The notes under the pieces: model-generated
The model's database searches: none
What the model was told of the DNA's origin: nothing
What the model saw: the letters and a program-made list of their open reading frames with translations, nothing else
Shown here: piece by piece, positions 6,977 through 14,315 of the stretch
Position numbering within the stretch: position 1 is the stretch's first letter
Layout of the letters: each line of letters starts with the position of its first letter
Assembly: GCA_964650695.1 (NCBI GenBank)
Contig: CAZYVA010000021.1
Coordinates: forward strand, 1-22,174
DNA from: CAZYVA01 sp964650695
GTDB taxonomy: Bacteria; Bacillota; Clostridia; Lachnospirales; Lachnospiraceae
DNA length: 22,174 bases
Reading direction: 5' to 3'
Program-made: the position numbers and the translations under genes

Positions 6977-8416
6977 ATGACACGAAAAGATTTTGTAAAG
7001 GCAATTGTTGCCGTCCTCATCTTTCTGACAGGTTTCGGATGCTTGACGCTTTTAATGGAACCGAAATGGAATTATTACGGCAACCAGACACAGACGCGGG
7101 TGCAGGCGTTTTACCGGCAGGAAAAAAATACGCACGACGTGATCTATACCGGTTCCAGTTTTGCCTACTGCGGTATCTCCCCTCTCTGGATCTGGAAAGA
7201 ACAGGGGCTGACCGGTTATGTATTTGCCAACCCGATGCAGAAAACATGGATTTCCTACTATTATCTGGAGGAAGCCTTAAAGTACCAGTCACCCAAGGTT
7301 GTCGTCTACGAGGTCGGGACGGTCATGGATGATGAGGAAGGGGATGAAGGGCATAACCGGAAGAATATCGATTACCTGAAATGGTCTTCCACCAAATGGA
7401 ACGCGATTATGGAAATCACGGAAAACTGCGGTGAATCCAAAAAGGACTATCTGTTCCCGCTGCTGCGTTTCCATTCCCGGTGGAGCGACTTGGGAAAAAA
7501 TGATTTCAATGTGTTTTACGACAAGTCCTACTACCTGATGGGAACCGCACTGAAGCTAACGACGCGCCCTGCCAGTGATAAAGACATTGCCGCATATGGC
7601 CAGTGGGACGCTTCTGCAAAAACAGCCGCTGACGTCCAGGTTGGTTCCCGATGCCAGGAGTATATGCTGAAAATGAAAGCGCTCTGTGAGGAAAAGGGAA
7701 TCTCATTTCTGCTGCTGCGGGAGCCGAGCATGGAGTGGTCGCCGCAGGCAAGCGCCGCCGTCAAAGTATTCGCGGAAGAAAACGGGATTGATTTTCTGGA
7801 TATGAACGATTACCGGGATGAGATTGGGCTGGACTGGAAGACAGACAGCCACGATGCAGGTACGCATGTGAATATCCTGGGCTGCACGAAGGTATCCGGC
7901 TATATCGGGAAATACTTAAAAGAACACTACGATTTTGATTCCGGGTACAATAAGGATATCCGCACTCTTTGGGATGAGTCTTCCCTCAAATTTGAGTCAC
8001 TTGTTGCTTCCTACTCCCTGCCGATCATCCATGATTACGCCGGATACCTGGAAGCAGTCCGGAATCCGGATTTCATCACTGCCATCGCCGAAACACACGA
8101 AGATGGAAGCCCGTCCGCACTCCGGATCATTGACGGTGGGGAAACCATAAAAGAAAACGCGGACACTGCCCCCTTCTCCATGGAGGAGACCATCAGCGGA
8201 AAAATGTTTCAGTTGAGTTGCGGCGTAGATGGGCAGACGGCTTCCTTGAAGGTCGATGGAAAAGAATATGCCGCTGGTCAGGCAGGGGTGAATATTATCG
8301 TCTATGACAAGACGTTAGGGCAGGTTGTCGATAGCGTGGTTTTCCACCCGGAAGACCCCGTCCAGCCAGACGAGCATATTGCGCAACCGTTGGTCAAAGA
8401 TGACGGCGGGGAATGA
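6977..8416 (+). CDS. DltD-like SGNH esterase/transferase with C-terminal ILEI-like domain
   Basis: The product is 479 residues from the ATG at 6977 with TAAGGAG 7 nt upstream. Residues about 9-27 form one N-terminal membrane anchor, so the rest faces outside. The SGNH-type block shows 'YTGSSFAY' (nucleophile motif, residues 58-65) and, late in the domain, 'DAGTHVNILG' with Asp293 and His297, the expected catalytic pair. This matches DltD and AlgX/AlgJ-like proteins that finish O-acylation outside the membrane. Residues about 355-460 form a separate domain: 'IDGGE', 'SLKVDGKEY', then 'GVNIIVYD' and 'VVDSVVF', the pattern I know from ILEI/FAM3-like (interleukin-like EMT inducer) domains found in bacterial surface enzymes. 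Its role is probably carbohydrate binding or recognition, an inference. Last gene of the operon. Confidence 0.8.
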   Translation: MTRKDFVKAIVAVLIFLTGFGCLTLLMEPKWNYYGNQTQTRVQAFYRQEKNTHDVIYTGSSFAYCGISPLWIWKEQGLTGYVFANPMQKTWISYYYLEEALKYQSPKVVVYEVGTVMDDEEGDEGHNRKNIDYLKWSSTKWNAIMEITENCGESKKDYLFPLLRFHSRWSDLGKNDFNVFYDKSYYLMGTALKLTTRPASDKDIAAYGQWDASAKTAADVQVGSRCQEYMLKMKALCEEKGISFLLLREPSMEWSPQASAAVKVFAEENGIDFLDMNDYRDEIGLDWKTDSHDAGTHVNILGCTKVSGYIGKYLKEHYDFDSGYNKDIRTLWDESSLKFESLVASYSLPIIHDYAGYLEAVRNPDFITAIAETHEDGSPSALRIIDGGETIKENADTAPFSMEETISGKMFQLSCGVDGQTASLKVDGKEYAAGQAGVNIIVYDKTLGQVVDSVVFHPEDPVQPDEHIAQPLVKDDGGE

Positions 8417-8592
8417 TCATCCACGCTTGAATTGTATTTTTATGGTCTCAGCGGCACACGCTCCGGTCTATGCTGAACCGATAGTGATTCATAAAAGCTG
8501 TCGGAAAACAGAAGCCTCTATCAGGATACCATAATATGACAAGTATGGATAACCTGTGTAAAACATCTGCTTTCCGGCAGCCTTTTTCTTTC

Positions 8593-8695
8593 CTGGAAAC
8601 AGGATCTTATATTTGCACCTGTTCTGGTGCATATTTACAACGATGTCATTATAAAATTTATAAAAATGCACTGATAGAGGAACACTGGAAACAGG
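8593..8695. promoter_or_regulatory. Candidate regulatory region of the XRE gene
   Basis: The gene-free stretch 8417-8787 contains an inverted repeat GCACC-TGTTCT-GGTGC (8615-8630), an 11-bp direct repeat CTGGAAACAGG (8593-8603 and 8685-8695), and AT-rich -10-like boxes near 8652-8665. This is the likely promoter and operator zone of the XRE regulator. No further gene is visible. Confidence 0.35.
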
Positions 8696-8787
8696 TCTGC
8701 TGTCCATTCCGGGAATGAGCAGAATCATACCTGCTCGATACGGCAGGCCATTATCGGCAAAATTGCTGTAAATGAAAGGGTGGTTTT

Positions 8788-9042
8788 TTGGATATTACGA
8801 TTGAAAAACGAATCGGGCTTAATCTTCGCAGGCTTCGCGAATACCAGAAGCTGACGCAGGAACAGGTTTCTGCAAAATTACAGGTGCAAGGCTGCGATAT
8901 TACAAGAAGCGCACTTGCAAAAATCGAAGTCGGCCAGCGCCACATCTATGCGGATGAAGTCATTGCACTCCGCAACGCGTTAAGCACCGATTATAAAAAT
9001 ATTTTTGAGATTGAGGAAAACCCGGAAAATAGTACGGAATAA
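8788..9042 (+). CDS. Small XRE-family helix-turn-helix regulator
   Basis: The product is 84 residues. The start is a TTG at 8788, preceded by AAAGGGTGG at 4 to 5 nt; no in-frame ATG lies nearby upstream. The fold is a Cro/C1 helix-turn-helix: 'IGLNLRRLREYQKLTQEQVSAKL' leads to the recognition helix in 'ITRSALAKIEVGQRHI', ending near residue 72 with 'YKNIFEIEE'. Nothing beyond the DNA-binding domain is present, so it may be a self-contained repressor. Its stop codon lies inside the left arm of the inverted-repeat element at 9038. It faces the lipoprotein gene and follows the Dlt-like operon after 371 bp with its own likely promoter. No toxin partner is seen next to it. Confidence 0.85.
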   Translation: MDITIEKRIGLNLRRLREYQKLTQEQVSAKLQVQGCDITRSALAKIEVGQRHIYADEVIALRNALSTDYKNIFEIEENPENSTE

Positions 9043-9161
9043 CCCATGCAAAGCATCTTGCTTGCCTCAAATCCGCACAGGGCTATGCTGACCTGCGCTG
9101 TGCCTCTTTCCTTCACCTTGCATAGGAAGAAGAGTCAGGCAAGCAAGATGTATAGGTTATT
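9038..9161. repeat. 124-bp inverted-repeat element between convergent genes
   Basis: A perfect 14-bp inverted repeat (CATCTTGCTTGCCT at 9054-9067, its complement at 9137-9150) extends outward, after a small size difference, to AATAACC/GGTTATT at 9038-9044 and 9155-9161. Inside are further inverted pairs GCACAG (9075-9080)/CTGTGC (9098-9103). There is no T-tract and no obvious target duplication. It could be a two-way terminator, a structured RNA, or a small non-autonomous mobile repeat. Confidence 0.6.
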
Positions 9162-9174
9162 TCGTGACAGCTCC

Positions 9175-9813
9175 TTACTCCATCATCTCCTCATCCAAAG
9201 CCTCCAGGTCTTTTTGTGAGATATTCCAAGTCCCTGCATCATTCTGCGCCACATGCACGTCTAGCGTCTCTTTTTCTCCATAAACCGGGTTGGCAACCCT
9301 CTCCTGAAGCATACCGTACATCGTTTCCAATGCAAGCCGGTTGACATCCTCTTCACTTGCATCCGTCCCCAGCTCCTTCACCTGGCCGACAAGCTTTGCT
9401 TCCAGTTCTGCGTCCACATCGCTGAAAATCGACAGCTTTTCGATTTCTACCGGGACTTCATATCCGTTATCCGTTTCTTTCGCCTCACCCACTGTATACT
9501 TTTCCAAGGCAAAAATCTGCTGGAACAACTCTTCATACTGCTCCTTCAATTCATGCGGGGACGTCTGCGCATCAAGGCCGACAGATGCCAAAAAAGCCTC
9601 CATGTTCCCGTTGTACAGAGCTTTTGCCTCTTCTTGCGTGCTATCCGTGATTTTTGCGTATTTTCCAAATTCCCCCTTATATCCTGCATCCAAGGCGGAT
9701 TGTACATAGTCTTCCGCGTCCGACCTACTCATGCCGCTGCAGCCGGCCAAAAAGCTTGCCGCCATGCCGCATGCCAGAAAAATAAACATACCTTTTTTCA
9801 ATTGATGATTCAT
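9175..9813 (-). CDS. Secreted lipoprotein of unknown function
   Basis: The product is 212 residues from an ATG at 9813 with GGGAGGGAAGAG just upstream. A lipoprotein signal sequence ends in 'FLAGC', so Cys25 should be lipidated and the protein held on the outer face of the membrane. The mature part is acidic, helix-rich, and looks like the DUF5105/DUF3887 type of Gram-positive lipoproteins: an N-terminal 'DAEDYVQSALDAGYKGEF' helix, then a region ending in 'DAGTWNISQKDLEAL', a conserved-looking C-terminal strand-helix. No catalytic motif is visible. It follows the diaminopimelate decarboxylase-like gene by 91 bp in the same direction, across a terminator-like hairpin. Confidence 0.8.
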   Translation of the reverse strand: MNHQLKKGMFIFLACGMAASFLAGCSGMSRSDAEDYVQSALDAGYKGEFGKYAKITDSTQEEAKALYNGNMEAFLASVGLDAQTSPHELKEQYEELFQQIFALEKYTVGEAKETDNGYEVPVEIEKLSIFSDVDAELEAKLVGQVKELGTDASEEDVNRLALETMYGMLQERVANPVYGEKETLDVHVAQNDAGTWNISQKDLEALDEEMME

Positions 9814-9843
9814 TCTCTTCCCTCCCGCATTGATAACAGTTTT

Positions 9844-9887
9844 AAAAAAACGGTTCCCTCTGTAGCGTTCGGCCTAAAACGCCACAG
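9844..9887 (-). terminator. Rho-independent terminator of the decarboxylase gene
   Basis: On the minus strand CTGTGGCGTT and AACGCTACAG form a 10-bp stem (one G·U pair) with an 8-nt loop, starting 18 nt after the stop codon. A run of seven T residues begins about 9 nt after the stem. Confidence 0.5.
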
Positions 9888-9904
9888 TAGGTTTATCCTT
9901 GCGG

Positions 9905-11182
9905 TCAATCTCTGCAAAGCAGCTTCTTCCCCACTTCAAAGCAATCAAACGTTGCAAAATAATCCTCCGGCGTCTCCGCCCTCCGGATCAGCTCCGTTGC
10001 GCCATTCTCCTTCAAAAGTACCTCCGCCGATTTTAGTTTTCCATTATAATTGTACCCCATCGCGAACCCATGGGCGCCCGTATCGTGGATCACAAGAATG
10101 TCGCCGACCTCCACCTCCGGAAGCATCCGGTCAATCGCGAATTTATCATTGTTTTCACATAAAGAACCCACCACATCGTATTTATGGTCATGAGGACGGT
10201 TTTCCTTCCCCATCACTGTGATATGATGGTAAGCGCCGTACATAGCGGGACGCATCAGGTTTACCGCACATGCGTCCACCCCGACGTAATCCTTATACGT
10301 ATGCTTCTCATGGATCACTTTCGTCACAAGGCAACCGAACGGCCCTGTCATAAAGCGCCCCAGCTCCGTGTAAATAGCAATGTCGCCCATTCCCGCAGGC
10401 TCCAGCACCTCTTCGTAAACCCTATGCACGCCTTCCCCGATCACCCGGATATCGTTCGGTTCCTGATCCGGCGTATAGGGAATCCCGATCCCGCCGGACA
10501 GGTTAATGAACTGAATATGCACTCCCGTCTCTTTCTGCAACTGGACCGCGACTTCAAACAATACCTTTGCGAGCATCGGGTAATACTCGTTTGTCACTGT
10601 ATTGCTGGCAAGGAACGCATGGATCCCGAACGCTTTCGCACCTTTCCCTTTCAAAATCCGAAAGGCTTCCGTAAGCTGGGGGAGCGTCATCCCATATTTT
10701 GCGTCCCCTGGGTTGTCCATGATATCATTACTGATTTTAAACAGCCCGCCCGGATTATACCGGCAGCTAATCGTCTCCGGGATATGTCCGATGGCGTCCT
10801 CTAAAAAATCAATGTGCGTAATATCATCCAGATTGATGATAGCGCCTAGCCGGTCTGCCAGAACAAATTCCTCCTTTGGCGTATCATTCGATGAAAACAT
10901 GATATCTTCCCCGGCCGCCCCGACTGCCTCGGACAACATCAGCTCCGTGCGGGAGGAACAGTCGCATCCGCATCCATACTCTCTCATGATCTGGAGCAAA
11001 AATGGGTTCGGGGCCGCTTTGACTGCAAAATACTCCCTGTACCCAGGGTTCCAGGAAAAAGCTTCCTGAAGGGCTTTCACGTTTTTACGGATCCCTTTTT
11101 CGTCATATAAATGAAACGGCGTCGGATATTCCTGTATCATCCTGTCCAGTTGCGCTTTTGTCACGAACGGTTTTTTCTTCAT
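9905..11182 (-). CDS. lysA: Diaminopimelate decarboxylase-like PLP enzyme
   Basis: The product is 425 residues of the alanine-racemase-fold type III decarboxylases. PLP Lys55 lies in 'YFAVKAAP', the phosphate loop is 'LSGGIGIPY' (229-237), the catalytic Cys342 lies in 'GSLCENNDKFA', and 'HDTGAHGFAMGYNYNG' follows. This would convert meso-diaminopimelate to L-lysine and CO2 in the cytoplasm. Several classic motifs are changed: 'EPGRS' reads 'ELGRF' and 'HIGS' reads 'HAFLAS'; I recall the same form in many clostridial enzymes annotated as DapDC. The ATG at 11182 has AAGGAG 11 nt upstream and lies 80 nt inside the TrmB-like gene; the next in-frame ATG, at 11140, would also overlap. Translation is therefore probably coupled to the regulator. 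A different amino-acid decarboxylase is possible. Confidence 0.8.
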   Translation of the reverse strand: MKKKPFVTKAQLDRMIQEYPTPFHLYDEKGIRKNVKALQEAFSWNPGYREYFAVKAAPNPFLLQIMREYGCGCDCSSRTELMLSEAVGAAGEDIMFSSNDTPKEEFVLADRLGAIINLDDITHIDFLEDAIGHIPETISCRYNPGGLFKISNDIMDNPGDAKYGMTLPQLTEAFRILKGKGAKAFGIHAFLASNTVTNEYYPMLAKVLFEVAVQLQKETGVHIQFINLSGGIGIPYTPDQEPNDIRVIGEGVHRVYEEVLEPAGMGDIAIYTELGRFMTGPFGCLVTKVIHEKHTYKDYVGVDACAVNLMRPAMYGAYHHITVMGKENRPHDHKYDVVGSLCENNDKFAIDRMLPEVEVGDILVIHDTGAHGFAMGYNYNGKLKSAEVLLKENGATELIRRAETPEDYFATFDCFEVGKKLLCRD

Positions 11183-11909
11183 GATACTTCATTCTCCTTG
11201 CTGCTCTTTCTTCCCGGATCTTTAATAATTTCACTTCATTCACAAAAGACCTTTTATAGACTTCCACAAATGGAGCCTGCCCGGAATACAGGCAAGTATT
11301 GCGGCTTCCTTCCCCAAATTCCCCGGTAATGGCATATCGGGAATCCGCAATCACCCCGATCTCCATGCCCCGCGGCCCCCCAACATACACTTTCGCGTTT
11401 TGGATCCGCACCGGATGGTCGGTGATAATCATGACTTTCTTGTGAAACGCTGTCAGCCTTTCCAGTTCTTCCACCAACAAAAGAAGGACGTTCCTTGTAC
11501 AGGAAAGATATACCTTCTGCTCGATTTTGGCAAGGATATTCCGGGTCTTGTCCAAAATATTCTGTGCCCCCTCAATCGTGATAAACCCTTCCGCGTGTTC
11601 TGCCTCATCTGGCTTATGGTCCAGAAGCCACCGCCGGGCCTCTTCCAGCCTCCTTAAATAATTCCTGCAGAATTCTTCCAGCGCCACGGGGACATATTTT
11701 TTTGCGGTGCCTTCTTCCGACAAACAGACTGCCCCCTTATCCACCATGCTCGCCAGCGAATTGTACGCATTGGAACGCGAAATGCCAAGCTGCTTCGCCA
11801 CTTCATAGCCTGTGTTTTTCCCTTCCCTCAGCAGGCATTCATAAATTCCTGCCTCCTGCCTGGTAAGGCCAAATTTCATCAATTGCCCCGAAAAAATATT
11901 TGTCTCCAT
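11103..11909 (-). CDS. TrmB-family transcription regulator
   Basis: The product is 268 residues from an ATG at 11909 with a weak AGAAAGA site. Residues about 8-75 form the TrmB winged helix-turn-helix: 'FGLTRQEAGIYECLLREGKNTGYEVAKQLG', then 'SRSNAYNSLASMVDKGAV'. The middle is helical ('EEFCRNYLRRLEEARRWL'), and the C-terminal half has a sensor-like alpha/beta part with 'FITIEGAQNILDKTRNIL' and 'ITGEFGEGSRNTCLYSGQ', typical of TrmB proteins. The family usually controls sugar or carbon uptake, but here the partner is the decarboxylase-like gene, whose start overlaps its last 80 nt. It follows the rhomboid-like gene by 19 bp, so it is likely in the same transcript. The final 30 residues are polar and extend past the fold. 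Confidence 0.85.
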   Translation of the reverse strand: METNIFSGQLMKFGLTRQEAGIYECLLREGKNTGYEVAKQLGISRSNAYNSLASMVDKGAVCLSEEGTAKKYVPVALEEFCRNYLRRLEEARRWLLDHKPDEAEHAEGFITIEGAQNILDKTRNILAKIEQKVYLSCTRNVLLLLVEELERLTAFHKKVMIITDHPVRIQNAKVYVGGPRGMEIGVIADSRYAITGEFGEGSRNTCLYSGQAPFVEVYKRSFVNEVKLLKIREERAARRMKYHEEKTVRDKSATGQDDTGISDAVSFI

Positions 11910-11928
11910 TTGATCTTTCTCTATCTAA

Positions 11929-12801
11929 CTACTTTACATGCTGATGGGTGAACAAATGCTCCTGGCAATACTCATAATTCCCATTACATTTTGAACAGTA
12001 ACGAAACTCTAGGCCCGGATCGTCCAGCTCCGTCCTTCCGCAGACCGCGCAACGGTGCTTTGCCCCGTTTGCGTAATGCTGGACCGGCCTCTCCGCCCGC
12101 CGGACATCCCTCTTAAATGCCGCTTTCCGTTTCATCTGCTTCGGGGAATATGGCCGCACCTGCCTGGACGTCAGAAAATAAATCAGAAAATTCAGGAGGG
12201 ATATGACCGCCGCAAGCGCACTGGCTTTATAATATGTCCCATAAACCGCGTCCCCTCCATACGCAGGAAGAAACGCCTGCACGACCGACCACAGAAAATA
12301 CAAGCCGTCAATCCATGCCAGCCACTTCACTTTGACCGGAATGATCATCATCAGTAAAAACTGCATATCCGGATACAGCATCGCAAACACCAGGAACAGC
12401 GACATATTGATATAATGTGTCCCTAACGGGAGCGAAAGCCCCGTCAGCAGATACACCAGGATCGCACCGATGACATGGAACAGCACGCCGGAAAGGAAAT
12501 AAACATTAAACCGGAAAGCCCCCCACGCCATCTCAAGCTGTTTCCCGATGAAATAATACAAATATAAAGAAAACAAAATCCAGATAATGCTATCCGACGG
12601 CGGCTCGATAATGAACGTCACCACGCGCCAGACCTGCCCATGAAGGATCGCCTGCGCGTCCAGGCTCAGATAAGTATAGTAAAAAGATGGGTTTATCAAA
12701 TTCAGGACAAATCCAACCCCATAAAGGATGATGATGTAAAACATCAGATTGGGAACCGCATATCTGCCATATTTTCTTTCTAATCTGCTCAGCCAGTCCA
12801 C
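11929..12801 (-). CDS. Rhomboid-like membrane protein with C-terminal zinc ribbon, probably inactive
   Basis: The product is 290 residues with a GTG start at 12801, 6 nt after AAGGAGG. Six or so hydrophobic segments lie between residues 18 and 210, with a rhomboid-like second segment and a loop 'GKQLEMAWGAFRFN' (86-99). The region where rhomboid proteases have GxSG reads 'INMSLF' (131-136): Ser134 is present but both glycines are missing, and I find no partner His in the last membrane segment. I infer a non-proteolytic rhomboid relative, like derlin or iRhom. A basic linker leads to a ribbon with Cys251, Cys254, Cys269, Cys272, Cys279 and His282/286, likely binding zinc in the cytoplasm. Role unknown; it precedes the TrmB-like regulator by 19 bp. 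Confidence 0.75.
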   Translation of the reverse strand: MDWLSRLERKYGRYAVPNLMFYIIILYGVGFVLNLINPSFYYTYLSLDAQAILHGQVWRVVTFIIEPPSDSIIWILFSLYLYYFIGKQLEMAWGAFRFNVYFLSGVLFHVIGAILVYLLTGLSLPLGTHYINMSLFLVFAMLYPDMQFLLMMIIPVKVKWLAWIDGLYFLWSVVQAFLPAYGGDAVYGTYYKASALAAVISLLNFLIYFLTSRQVRPYSPKQMKRKAAFKRDVRRAERPVQHYANGAKHRCAVCGRTELDDPGLEFRYCSKCNGNYEYCQEHLFTHQHVK

Positions 12802-12882
12802 AAAGTTCCTCCTTATTATTCATTCTTTCCCGCTATCTGCCATTCTATGCCCGACGCCAGATAGTCCTTACTACAGATGCCT

Positions 12883-14298
12883 CTATACCGGATAGCTCCC
12901 GTTCTCGGTATCCGCCATCGTCTGATCCACCTTTGTCTGCTGTGCCTCACGGTACTGAAAGAACTCCGTCGCCACCTGCGGGAACAAGGCATAAGACAAC
13001 ACATCCTCCTCCTGCTGGCTCCACTTCGCCATCTCTGTGCGCAAAGTATCCAGTTCATCCGGAATCAGATCCGCCGGACGGCAAGTAATCACCTCCGGAT
13101 TCTCACCCAGCACCTTCTTTTTCACCTCTTCATTGAACGGCTTCACCGTCGCGCCGTATTTGCCGCTCAGGAGATCCTTCGTCTCCTTGGTCGCCATCTT
13201 ATACCGCTCGCCCATTAAGACATTGAATACCGCCTGTGTCCCAACAATCTGTGAGGACGGCGTAACAAGCGGCGGCTCACCCAAGTCTTTCCTAACCTTC
13301 GGTACTTCCTCAAGCACATCGTAGAATTTGTCTTCCGCACCTTGCTCTTTGAGCTGTGAAGTCAGGTTCGAAAGCATGCCGCCCGGCACCTGGTACAGCA
13401 GCGTCTTGATATTGACGCCCATATTCTTCGGGTTCAGCAGCCCGCTCTCCAAAGCGTCGTCACGGATCGGGCGGAAATAATCCGCGATTTCAGCAAGAAG
13501 GTTCTGATCAAATCCGGTATCATACGGCGTCCCCTTGAACGTCTCCACCATAACCTCAGTGGCCGGCTGGGACGTCCCAAGCGCAAACGGCGACATTGCC
13601 GTGTCAATCACATCCACGCCGGCTTCCACCGCTTTCAAGTATGTCATGGAAGCCACGCCGGAAGTATAGTGCGTGTGGAGCTGGATCGGCAAGTCTGTCG
13701 CGTCTTTCAGCGCGCCAATCAGTTCTGCCGCCTTGTAAGGGACCAAAAGCCCGGCCATATCCTTGATACAGATCGATGTTGCCCCCATATCCTCAATTTT
13801 CTTCGCAATATCCATCCAGTACTCCAACGTATATGCATCCCCCAGCGTATAGGAAAGCGCGACCTGTGCATCCGCTTTCTCCCTTACCGCTGCCGAAACC
13901 GCTGTCTGGAGGTTGCGGATATCGTTCAGGCAGTCAAAAATCCGGATGATATCAATCCCGTTCGACACGGATTTCTGTACAAAATATTCGACCACATCAT
14001 CCGCATATGGACGGTATCCAAGAATATTCTGCCCCCGGAAAAGCATTTGCAGCTTCGTCTTTTTAAACCCATCACGCAGCTTCCGCAGCCGTTCCCACGG
14101 ATCTTCCTTCAGGAACCGCAGGGAAGCGTCAAAAGTCGCGCCGCCCCAGCACTCTACCGAATGGTAGCCTACCTCGTCCATCTTGCTGACGATCGGAAGC
14201 ATCTGCTCTGTTGTCATACGTGTCGCAATCAAAGACTGGTGTGCGTCACGTAAGATTGTCTCCGTTATTTTTATTGGTTTTTTTTCTATCTCTGCCAT
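12883..14298 (-). CDS. oadA: OadA-type carboxyltransferase subunit (oxaloacetate decarboxylase alpha / pyruvate carboxylase subunit B)
   Basis: The product is 471 residues from an ATG at 14298 with AGGAGG 7 nt upstream. It transfers CO2 between oxaloacetate or pyruvate and carboxybiotin. The TIM-barrel motifs are intact: 'ILRDAHQSLIATR' with metal ligand Asp18, 'CIKDMAG' with Lys179 (the carbamylated Lys of the family), and 'LHTHYTSG' with His208 and His210. The C-terminal PYC/OADA conserved domain follows, with 'MGVNIKTLLYQVPGGMLSN'. The biotinyl domain that ends the classic alpha subunit is absent; the biotin carrier is a separate gene in this operon. It is the last gene, 17 nt after the pump subunit. 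Cytoplasmic, bound to the membrane complex. Confidence 0.93.
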   Translation of the reverse strand: MAEIEKKPIKITETILRDAHQSLIATRMTTEQMLPIVSKMDEVGYHSVECWGGATFDASLRFLKEDPWERLRKLRDGFKKTKLQMLFRGQNILGYRPYADDVVEYFVQKSVSNGIDIIRIFDCLNDIRNLQTAVSAAVREKADAQVALSYTLGDAYTLEYWMDIAKKIEDMGATSICIKDMAGLLVPYKAAELIGALKDATDLPIQLHTHYTSGVASMTYLKAVEAGVDVIDTAMSPFALGTSQPATEVMVETFKGTPYDTGFDQNLLAEIADYFRPIRDDALESGLLNPKNMGVNIKTLLYQVPGGMLSNLTSQLKEQGAEDKFYDVLEEVPKVRKDLGEPPLVTPSSQIVGTQAVFNVLMGERYKMATKETKDLLSGKYGATVKPFNEEVKKKVLGENPEVITCRPADLIPDELDTLRTEMAKWSQQEEDVLSYALFPQVATEFFQYREAQQTKVDQTMADTENGSYPV

Positions 14299-14315
14299 TT
14301 TTCATCCTCCTATCC

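Noticed and set aside
8788..9813. XRE gene plus neighbour as a toxin-antitoxin pair
   Set aside because: The neighbour is a convergent lipoprotein, not a toxin, and no small toxin-like gene lies upstream.
12833..12864. Terminator after the decarboxylase operon
   Set aside because: CTATCTG/CAGATAG form a 7-bp stem, but the loop is 18 nt and no T-run follows, so read-through into the rhomboid-like gene is possible and I do not call a terminator.
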